DNA from: CAUJIW01 sp963205175
GTDB lineage: Bacteria > Pseudomonadota > Alphaproteobacteria > Sphingomonadales > Sphingomonadaceae
NCBI GenBank assembly: GCA_041060555.1
Contig: JBEUDS010000003.1
DNA: 64,000 nt
Strand: one strand, 5' to 3'
Every line of letters begins with the position of its first letter. Position 1 is the stretch's first letter. The position numbers and the translations under genes are program-made. Below, one piece after another: positions 53,847 to 64,000 of the stretch. The notes beneath the pieces were generated by a model, which ran no database searches, was not told the DNA's origin, and saw only the letters and a program-made list of their open reading frames with translations.

Positions 53847-54530
53847 ATGCCCTATCTGTTCGAACCCGCCGTCACGCCCTCTGTCGCCATTGCCGGCAGT
53901 GACAGCCGCTTTCCGGTCCGCCGCGTCTACTGCGTCGGCCGCAACTACGCCGAACATGCCCGCGAGATGGGCTTCTCCGACCGCGAGCCGCCATTCTTCT
54001 TCGCCAAGCCGGCCGACGCGGTGACGCCCGACGGCGCCGACGTGCCGTACCCGCCGCGCACCGGCAACCTGCATCACGAGATCGAGCTGGTGCTGGCCAT
54101 CGGCAAGGGTGGCGCCAACATCCCCGTCGAGCAGGCGCTTGACCACATCTTCGGCTATGCGGTGGGCAACGACCTCACCCGCCGTGACCTCCAGGCGCAG
54201 GCGCGCGAGGCCGGCAAGCCGTGGGACACCGCCAAGGGCTTCGATGCCTCCGCGCCGGTCAGCGCCATCCATCCCGCCAGCGTCATCGGCCATCCGAGCA
54301 AGGGGGCGATCTGGCTCAAGGTCAATGGCGCGGATCGCCAGTCCGGTGATATCGCCGACCTCATCTGGTCGGTGCCGGAGATTGTCGCCGAACTGTCGAC
54401 GCTGTTCACGCTCGCCCCCGGCGATCTCATCTTCACCGGCACGCCGGCCGGCGTCGGCGCGCTGACGCCCGGCGACCTGGTGGAAGGCGGTGTCGACGGC
54501 GTCGACACGCTGCGCCACCGGGTGGTGTGA
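53847..54530 (+). CDS. Fumarylacetoacetate-hydrolase-family protein, fumarylpyruvate-hydrolase type
   Basis: 227 residues. FPVRRVYCVGRNYAEHAREM, PFFFAKPADAV, the metal site HHEIELVLAIG, GYAVGNDLTRRDLQAQARE, KGFDASAPVSAI and TGTPAGVGALTPGDLVEGGV. Cleaves C-C bonds of acylpyruvates in aromatic breakdown. ATG at 53847 follows GCGAGGACC. It is divergent from the Pta gene; the reading frame upstream (from 53781) is not a family N-terminus. Confidence 0.88.
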   Translation: MPYLFEPAVTPSVAIAGSDSRFPVRRVYCVGRNYAEHAREMGFSDREPPFFFAKPADAVTPDGADVPYPPRTGNLHHEIELVLAIGKGGANIPVEQALDHIFGYAVGNDLTRRDLQAQAREAGKPWDTAKGFDASAPVSAIHPASVIGHPSKGAIWLKVNGADRQSGDIADLIWSVPEIVAELSTLFTLAPGDLIFTGTPAGVGALTPGDLVEGGVDGVDTLRHRVV

Positions 54531-54557
54531 GCCCGCCGGCCGGCCGCCCGTTCCAGC

Positions 54558-56801
<2,244 letters not shown>

Positions 56802-56833
56802 GGCGCGACTTATAGCGTGCCCCCTGACGCTGC

Positions 56834-56901
56834 GCCACAGGGTCTAGTGGGCCACAGGGTCTAGTGGGCCACGGGGTCTAGTGGGCCACGGGGTCTAGTG
56901 G
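56834..56901. repeat. Four tandem copies of a 17-bp repeat between parC and recO
   Basis: The unit GCCACAGGGTCTAGTGG repeats at 56834, 56851, 56868 and 56885, with A to G at position 6 in the last two copies. It lies between the parC start and recO stop. Each copy carries CTAG. No spacers, so not CRISPR. Confidence 0.85.
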
Positions 56902-56914
56902 GTCGGTGGCGGCG

Positions 56915-57655
56915 TCAGCGGGTTTCCGCCTCGATCCAGCGCAGCAGCCGCTGGCGCGCCTCCAGCGACTCGGCGACGCGGCCGTGCAGGATGTCGCGTT
57001 CGATGAAGTGGCCGGTCAGCCGCAGGCCGTCGGCGATCTCGGGCCACGGCGCGATGTGGGTGCCCGCCCGGGCCAGGAAGCCGGGCAGCGGCAGCATCCG
57101 GTCGGCCCAGGGCAGGCCGGCCGCCCGGCTGACCGCCTGCGACGACTTGGGGCTGACGAAGGCCAGATCGTCGGTGGCGCCGGTCGCCACGCAGCAGCTG
57201 AGATCGAGCCCGAAGCCCAGCTCGCTCATCAGGATCAGCTCGTAGCGCACCAGCGCCGCGCACCAGGCGCGTGGATCCTCGGTGGCGCCCATCACCGTCA
57301 GCAGACCGGCCAGCGCGTCGTACAGCGCCGGGTAGGGGTGGCGCTCGGGCAGGGCGTGGGCCGTCAGCGCCGTCGACCACGCCAGCACGGCGGTGGACAG
57401 CCGCGAGCCCAGCATCAGCGGGCCGGCCGACTGGTCCAGCTCCAGGGTGACGTGGCCGAGCTGCGATTCGACCCGGGCGTGCCAGCGGGCGGAGATGCGG
57501 TTGCCGGGAATCAGCGCCGGTCGGGTCCGCCTGCCGCCGCCACCGCGCACATAGCCGGCCAGCAGGCCGGCGTCGGGGGTGAGCAGGCGCACGATGGCGC
57601 CCGCCTCGCCATGGGGCAGGGTCGCGCAGACGATCGCCGGGCCGGACCAGTGCAT
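56915..57655 (-). CDS. recO: DNA repair protein RecO
   Basis: 246 residues. OB-fold start (GPAIVCATLPHGEAGAIVRL, LLAGYVRGG), then the helical part (LTAHALPERHPYPALYDALA, YELILMSELGFGLDLSCCVA). It loads RecA in the RecFOR pathway. The alphaproteobacterial form has C-A-x-x-G in place of a zinc cluster. ATG at 57655 (MHWSGPAIVCATL); upstream frame is poor. Confidence 0.92.
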   Translation of the reverse strand: MHWSGPAIVCATLPHGEAGAIVRLLTPDAGLLAGYVRGGGGRRTRPALIPGNRISARWHARVESQLGHVTLELDQSAGPLMLGSRLSTAVLAWSTALTAHALPERHPYPALYDALAGLLTVMGATEDPRAWCAALVRYELILMSELGFGLDLSCCVATGATDDLAFVSPKSSQAVSRAAGLPWADRMLPLPGFLARAGTHIAPWPEIADGLRLTGHFIERDILHGRVAESLEARQRLLRWIEAETR

Positions 57656-57717
57656 GGCGCCTGTTGTGACGCCGATGCCCCGCGGCGGCAAGTCCGCAAC
57701 CCGCCGTGGCGGGGGCG

Positions 57718-58002
57718 TCAGTGAACCCGGAATTCGCCGCCGACGTAGCGCAGCTCGGCGGGCTGGATCAGGCTCGAATGCGCCAGCCGTACCGAATGCA
57801 GTGTCGCTTCGATGTGCTGCACCCAATGATCAAGGAAACGGTGAATGCGCGGAAAACGCGGCGCAAGATCAAGTGTCTGCCAGGTGAAGGACTGGAGAAA
57901 GTCAGGGTGGTCCGGCATCCAGTAGAGAATTTCCGCTGTAGCCAATGAATACCCACGCAAACGCAGTTCCAGATCGGAAAGTTCAGTTGCACGCGAAGCC
58001 AT
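57718..58002 (-). CDS. usg: Usg family protein
   Basis: 94 residues. LRGYSLATAEILYWMPDHPD, WQTLDLAPRFPRIHRFLDHW, LHSVRLAHSSLIQPAELRYV: the alphaproteobacterial Usg protein, function unknown. ATG at 58002 has AGGGAG upstream at good spacing; ATG at 58008 is too close to it. The inverted repeat TGGTCA-CCA-TGACCA (58055-58069) lies upstream. Confidence 0.88.
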   Translation of the reverse strand: MASRATELSDLELRLRGYSLATAEILYWMPDHPDFLQSFTWQTLDLAPRFPRIHRFLDHWVQHIEATLHSVRLAHSSLIQPAELRYVGGEFRVH

Positions 58003-58054
58003 GACCATACTCCCTGCTCGATGACTAGTAATCCCTCCCCGGGTTCGGCCTGAT

Positions 58055-58069
58055 TGGTCACCATGACCA
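58055..58069. promoter_or_regulatory. Short palindrome upstream of usg
   Basis: TGGTCA-CCA-TGACCA is perfect with a 3-bp spacer, 53 bp upstream of the usg ATG. It may be a regulator site, but such 6-bp arms also occur by chance. Confidence 0.3.
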
Positions 58070-58284
58070 CCATCAGACTTGCCTGTATTTGTGATGTTGG
58101 CAAGAGTTTATGGATATTTTCTTAATCTTTTCATGGGTATTCGCACTCCCTTTTGCCGAGTGCTGACAGGGGATTCGTCACGGGTGGCTGGTCGGGCCGC
58201 GCCGTCGGGTCGTGCGCTTGACCGCCGAAGGCGAGCGTGGGAGGAAACGCGCCTGTTCGTCATTCCTGTCCGGGGACGGTTTTC
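58070..58284. other. Divergent region between usg and the M28 peptidase gene
   Basis: Promoter region of both genes; AT-rich at 58085-58135 (ATATTTTCTTAATCTTTTCATG). No gene is supported. Confidence 0.35.
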
Positions 58285-59936
<1,652 letters not shown>

Positions 59937-59940
<4 letters not shown>

Positions 59941-60962
59941 TGCTACGCCAGCCCGCCGAATGGATGCGCCACGGTGCCCTATGGTCGGCCTGGCCGAGTG
60001 CCGCCGACCTCTGGCAGGAGGACCTCGACGCCGCGCGCGCGGAGGTGGCGGCACTGTATGCCGCCATTGCCGACGTCGACCCGGCGACCGGCCAGCCGCG
60101 TGGCGAGGCGCTGAACATCCTGGTCCATGGCGACGAGGCGCGCGACAGTGCCGCGGTGGCGCTGGCGGGGCTGGGCGCGACGCTGATCGACATTCCCTTC
60201 GGTGACATCTGGCTGCGGGACACGGCGCCGATTTTCGTCGTCGATGACGCGCACCGGCTGGCGGCGGCGAGCTTCGGCTTCAACGGCTGGGGCGGCAAGT
60301 ACGACCTGCCGCACGACGCCGGTGTGTCGCGGGCGATCGCCGCCGCCTCGGGGTTGCCGACCCATCGCTTCGACTGGGTGCTGGAGGGCGGCTCGATTGA
60401 CGTCGACGGCGCCGGGCGGGGGCTCACCACCGAACAGTGCCTGCTCAACCGCAACCGCAACCCCGACCTCGACCGGGCGACCATCGAACGGTACCTCGCC
60501 GAGCAGCTGGGCGTCAGCGTGCCGGTATGGCTGGGCGAGGGGCTCGCCAACGACCATACCGACGGCCACATCGACAACCTCGCCCGCTTCGTGGCGCCGG
60601 GCGTCGCGGTGGTGCCGGAAGCCCGCGACAGTGACGATCCCAACACCGAGGTTTATCGGGACGCCCGCCAGCGCCTGCGGGCGGCGGGCCTTGAGGTGGT
60701 GACGGTGCCGTCGGTCGGCCGGCTGGAGAACGAGGACGGCGACGTGGTGCCGGCCTCCTACATGAACTTCTACATCGCCAACACCACGGTGGTGGTGCCA
60801 ACCTATGGCAGCCGCTGGGACGACGCGGCGGTCGAGGCGATCGGCCGGCTCTTCCCCGGCAGGCGCGCGGTGGGCTGCCGGGCCAACGCCATCCTCACCG
60901 GCGGCGGCTCCTTCCATTGCATCACCCAGCAGGTACCGAGCCTGCCGCTGGAGGAAATCTGA
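59937..60962 (+). CDS. aguA: Agmatine deiminase
   Basis: 341 residues of the guanidino-group-modifying fold. DIPFGDIWLRDTAPIFVVDD, FNGWGGKYDLPHDAGVSRAI, EGGSIDVDG, LNRNRNPDLDRATIERYLAE, ANDHTDGHIDNLARFV, VVPTYGSRWDDAAVEAIGRL, and the catalytic Cys in GGGSFHCITQQVPSLP. It converts agmatine to N-carbamoylputrescine. ATG at 59937 overlaps the peptidase stop. aguB follows 2 bp after. Confidence 0.94.
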
Positions 60963-60964
60963 CC

Positions 60965-61816
60965 ATGACCCGGACCATCAACGTCGCCGCGCTTCAGCTC
61001 GCCTTGAGTGACGACATGGACGCCAACATCAAGGCCGTCAGCCATCTGGTGCGCGAGGCGGCGGCGCGCGGCGCCCAGGTGATCCTGCCGCCTGAGCTGT
61101 TCCAGGGTCATTATTTCTGCAAGGACCAGCGCGAGGAGTTTTTCGCCCGCGCCTACCCGATCGCCGAACATCCGGCGGTGCGCGCCATGCAGGCGCTGGC
61201 ACATGAACTGAAGGTCTATATCCCGACCTCGGTCTATGAGCGCGACGGTCATCACTACTACAACTCGCTGGCGATGATCGGCGACGAGGGCGAGCTGATG
61301 GGCGTCTATCGCAAGAGCCACATTCCCGACGGGCCGGGGTATCAGGAGAAATTCTATTTCCGCCCCGGCAACACCGGCTTCAAGGTGTGGCCGACCCGCC
61401 ATGGCGTGATCGGCGTCGGCGTCTGCTGGGACCAGTGGTACCCCGAATGTGCCCGCGCGATGATGCTGATGGGGGCGGAAGTCCTGCTCTACCCGACCGC
61501 CATCGGCGCCGAGCCGCACGACCCGACCCTCGACACCCGCGACCTGTGGCAGCGGGCGCAGATCGGCCATGCGGTGTCCAACGTGGTGCCGGTGATCGCC
61601 GCCAACCGCATCGGCACCGAGGACGGTCAGCGCTTCTACGGCTGCTCGTTCATCGCCAGCCATCGCGGCGACAAGGTGGCCGAGTTCGGCGACAGCGAGA
61701 CCGGCGTCTTGTCGGCCAGCTTCGATCTCGACCTGATCCAGCGCCACCGCTTCGCCTTCGGCTTCTTCCGTGACCGGCGGCCGGACCTCTACGGCCGGCT
61801 GGCCGAGGATATCTGA
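60965..61816 (+). CDS. aguB: N-carbamoylputrescine amidase
   Basis: 283 residues of the nitrilase superfamily. Catalytic E in LPPELFQGHYFC, K in VYRKSHIPDGPGYQEKFYF, C in IGVGVCWDQWYPECARAMML. NKIGTE-like ANRIGTEDG and GCSFIASHRGD end it. It releases putrescine, CO2 and NH3. With AguA it forms the two-step agmatine route. Confidence 0.94.
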   Translation: MTRTINVAALQLALSDDMDANIKAVSHLVREAAARGAQVILPPELFQGHYFCKDQREEFFARAYPIAEHPAVRAMQALAHELKVYIPTSVYERDGHHYYNSLAMIGDEGELMGVYRKSHIPDGPGYQEKFYFRPGNTGFKVWPTRHGVIGVGVCWDQWYPECARAMMLMGAEVLLYPTAIGAEPHDPTLDTRDLWQRAQIGHAVSNVVPVIAANRIGTEDGQRFYGCSFIASHRGDKVAEFGDSETGVLSASFDLDLIQRHRFAFGFFRDRRPDLYGRLAEDI

Positions 61817-61992
61817 CAAGCGGCCGGAGAGCCGGCGCGACCGGCGGTGGGCTGGCGGCGGGGCGGCTGCGACATCGTGTCGGTGTCGTAAAAAATTCAC
61901 ACGCATGAGGCGAGCGGCCGCTGGTCGCAAACGCGCTGTTAACCCTTGTGCCGATAGGGTTCCCGCGCCGGTCGCAAAGCGTGGAGTCGATA

Positions 61993-63384
61993 ATGCTGCT
62001 CAGGGTCAATCTGCAAATCCGACTGATCGTCTCGTTTGCCATTTTCGCCTTGAGCACCGTGCTCGTTGGCGCCATTGCCCACTTCCATCTGGCGGGTGAT
62101 TCGCTGGCGGCGCATGCGCCATCGCTGCTCGCTCGCCTGCTGACCTCCGGCGTGCTGGGGGATGCCAGGACGCAGGTGCTGGTGGCGAGCCTGGGGTCGA
62201 TCGTGCTCGCGGTGGTCGGCAGTTTCTGGTGCACCTGGTATATCACCCGACCGCTCAACCGGATCAGCAAGCAGCTGGTCGAGCTGGGCGCCGGCAACTA
62301 CGCCATCGAGCCCGACGGCCTCGACCGGCATGACGAGATCGGCCACCTCGCGCAGGCCTTCCAGATGTTCAAGCGCAAGTTGCTGGAGCAGCAGGCGATG
62401 GAAGCCGAGCAGCGCCGGCTGACCGAGGAGCGGCTGGAGATGGAGCGTCGCGCCGCGGAGCATGAGGCGGCACTGGCCGCCGAGCGGCTGCGCCAGCAGG
62501 ACGCCGACCTTGAGGCCGCACGTGCCAGCGAGGCCCGGGCCGCGCGACTGGCCGACCTGGTGGCGGATTTCGAAATCCATGTCGGTTCGGTGCTTGATGC
62601 GCTGCACGCCTCCGGTGGCACGCTCAAGCAGACCGCCGACACCATGAGCAGCACCGTCGATGCCACGCACGAACGGGCGTCGGCGGTATCGGCGGCGTCG
62701 CTGCAGGCGACCAACAATGTCCAGGCGGTCGCGGCCGCCGCGGAAGAGATGACGGCCTCGATCGGCGAAATCCACCGGCAGATTCTCACCTCCAAGACCA
62801 TTGCCGACGAAGCGGCGGTGGAAGCCGGCGAGACCAACGCCCGCATGGGCGAACTGGCCCGTGTGGCCGCCCAGGTCGGCGAGATCGTCGAGCTGATCAA
62901 TGCCATCGCCGAGCAGACCAACCTGCTGGCGCTCAACGCCACCATCGAGGCGGCGCGGGCCGGCGAGGCCGGCAAGGGCTTCGCGGTGGTTGCCAGCGAG
63001 GTCAAGGCGCTCGCCAACCAGACGGCGCATGCCACCGATCAGATTGGCGAGAAGATCGGCGCCATGCAGAGCGAGACCCAGGCGGCGGCGGCGACCATTG
63101 CCCGCGTCGTCGACACCATCCAGCGGATGACCGAGATCGCCAGCGACATCGCCGGCGCGATGGAGGAGCAGGACGCCACCACCCGCGAGATCGCGGCGTC
63201 GGTTTCACAGGCTGCCCAAGGCACCAACGAGGTGGCGACCAACATCGAGGGCGTCACCGACGCCGCGGTGCAGACCGCCATGGCGTCCGCCGATGTCGGC
63301 CAGGCGTCCGACACCGTGATCCGCCAGGCCGAGGACTTGCGCCAGAAGGTGGAAAGCTTCCTTGGTGGTGTCCGCGCCGCCTGA
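61993..63384 (+). CDS. Methyl-accepting chemotaxis protein, membrane
   Basis: 463 residues. TM1 (LIVSFAIFALSTVLVGAIAH), a short periplasmic loop, TM2 (LVASLGSIVLAVVGSFWCTW), HAMP (RPLNRISKQLVELGAGNY), a coiled segment, and the signalling domain with AIAEQTNLLALNATIEAARA, then GEAGKGFAVVASEVKALANQ. The external part is only ~60 residues, so it probably has no large ligand pocket. ATG at 61993; a GTG further upstream at 61948 is less likely. Confidence 0.92.
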   Translation: MLLRVNLQIRLIVSFAIFALSTVLVGAIAHFHLAGDSLAAHAPSLLARLLTSGVLGDARTQVLVASLGSIVLAVVGSFWCTWYITRPLNRISKQLVELGAGNYAIEPDGLDRHDEIGHLAQAFQMFKRKLLEQQAMEAEQRRLTEERLEMERRAAEHEAALAAERLRQQDADLEAARASEARAARLADLVADFEIHVGSVLDALHASGGTLKQTADTMSSTVDATHERASAVSAASLQATNNVQAVAAAAEEMTASIGEIHRQILTSKTIADEAAVEAGETNARMGELARVAAQVGEIVELINAIAEQTNLLALNATIEAARAGEAGKGFAVVASEVKALANQTAHATDQIGEKIGAMQSETQAAAATIARVVDTIQRMTEIASDIAGAMEEQDATTREIAASVSQAAQGTNEVATNIEGVTDAAVQTAMASADVGQASDTVIRQAEDLRQKVESFLGGVRAA

Positions 63385-63392
63385 GCGCCGTC

Positions 63393-63417
63393 AGCCGCAT
63401 TTGAATGTCTTGCGGCT
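63393..63417. terminator. Weak hairpin between MCP and Lrp genes
   Basis: AGCCGCA (63393-63399) pairs with TGCGGCT (63411-63417), loop of 11; convergent genes. No T-run. Confidence 0.35.
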
Positions 63418-63845
63418 CAGCCGCGGTCAAACTTTCGGCTGAGGATGATCGACGACATGGTTTCCCGCACGCCCTCGATGGCGCGCACCTGGTCCAGCGC
63501 GGCATCGAGATCCCGCGTCGTGGCGGCGGCCATCTCGGCGATCAGGTCGTAGGGGCCGCTGACCGACAGCAGCGAGGCCACGGCGTCGATCTTCTTCAGC
63601 CGGGCTTCCACCGCCGCCTGCGCCTGTGGCGCGATGCCGATCAGCACATGCGCGCGCACCCGGTTGTCGCTGGCGCCGACGCGCGCCGAATAGCCGGTGA
63701 TGACGCCGCTCTGCTCCAGCCGTTCGAGGCGGGCCTGGACGGTGGACCGGGCGACACCCAGCTTGCGGGCGAGCTGGGCGGTGGGTGCCCGGGCGTTCTG
63801 CACCAGCAACTGGATCAGGCGGGCATCGAGGCTGTCTTCACTCAT
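63417..63845 (-). CDS. Lrp/AsnC-family regulator
   Basis: 142 residues. HTH (LIQLLVQNARAPTAQLARKL, GVARSTVQARLERLEQSGVI) followed by the RAM ligand domain (VLIGIAPQAQAAVEARLKKI, VSGPYDLIAEM). ATG at 63845 is family-like; an upstream open frame is not. Divergent to the partial dehydrogenase gene at 63964, which it may control. Confidence 0.9.
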   Translation of the reverse strand: MSEDSLDARLIQLLVQNARAPTAQLARKLGVARSTVQARLERLEQSGVITGYSARVGASDNRVRAHVLIGIAPQAQAAVEARLKKIDAVASLLSVSGPYDLIAEMAAATTRDLDAALDQVRAIEGVRETMSSIILSRKFDRG

Positions 63846-63963
63846 ATCGCCGAAACACTGGTCAAAATGACTGGCAATGTCGAGCATTTTGTGCAGCATT
63901 CCACTCCACATCGGCCAGAAATTTCGGGAGATTGCAGGTCCATTCAGATTTTCGGAGAAGACC

Positions 63964-64000
63964 ATGCGTGACATTCTGGTTGTGGGTGCCGGCAACATCG
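63964..64000 (+). CDS. Start of a Rossmann-fold dehydrogenase (partial)
   Basis: The ATG at 63964 begins MRDILVVGAGNI, a nucleotide-binding start of the saccharopine-dehydrogenase/ lysine-dehydrogenase type; the window ends 12 codons in. The divergent Lrp gene and the start suggest an amino-acid pathway, but the class is uncertain. Confidence 0.55.
   Translation, partial: MRDILVVGAGNI

Noticed and set aside
56834..56901. CRISPR array
   Set aside because: Units are directly adjacent with no spacers and no cas genes are near.

Overview
The window is GC-rich throughout and reads as chromosomal DNA of an alphaproteobacterium. Supporting signs are Usg, a DUF1289 protein, an alphaproteobacterial-type ParC, Flp pilins, a TonB-dependent receptor with a sphingomonad-like plug, and a complete PrsK/PrsR/PrsT set of the XrtA (PEP-CTERM/exosortase) type. 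Genus cannot be fixed from sequence alone; Sphingomonadales or a Rhodospirillales relative are both possible. No complete mobile element is present. There are two tRNA genes, Ser(GCT) and Pro(GGG), and no rRNA or CRISPR.

1-1900 is a decayed island end next to tRNA-Ser. It holds a tyrosine-integrase stub, a block of short GGGGACAG-type repeats, the C-terminal third of an acyl-CoA ligase, and a weakly supported membrane-protein ORF. 1900-20630 is an exopolysaccharide / PEP-CTERM locus. On the minus strand lie a DUF1289 protein, ManC, a 1254-aa PEP-CTERM protein with a ~310-residue Ser/Gly tract, and WecB. On the plus strand lie a divergent CobT-like protein, an AHL-synthase-like acyltransferase, an E1(ThiF)-nitroreductase fusion, an EpsB-type sugar transferase, and prsK-prsR-prsT. 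The exosortase itself is not in the window.

21376-43350 is a catabolic region. It has a TonB receptor, an LvaA/LvaB-like kinase pair, two PTGR-type reductases, a GST, five SDRs, two acyl-CoA dehydrogenases, a DUF35/thiolase pair, two ThuA-domain proteins, a limonene-epoxide-hydrolase-like protein and a LuxR regulator. Together they suggest uptake and CoA-dependent breakdown of a hydrophobic or terpenoid-like substrate. An EF-G-like GTPase and a soluble CZB chemoreceptor interrupt it.

43400-64000 is mostly core and small accessory operons: gamma carbonic anhydrase, ArgC, DUF1003, AccA, an M48 protease and a PAP2 protein. An arsenic operon follows (a new 51-aa ORF, ArsR, ArsI behind a perfect palindrome), then two Flp pilins, AckA with a shortened Pta, FAH hydrolase, ParC, RecO and Usg. 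The end holds an M28 peptidase joined to AguA-AguB, a membrane MCP, an Lrp regulator and the start of a dehydrogenase.

The best candidate for an undescribed system is the acyltransferase + E1/nitroreductase module built into the Prs/EPS locus (9968-12815), with the degenerate CobT-like gene beside it. Other points worth a look are the 51-aa ORF ahead of arsR, the Ser-rich minisatellite in the PEP-CTERM gene, the paired ThuA proteins among CoA-catabolism genes, and the Pta that has lost its MaoC domain.
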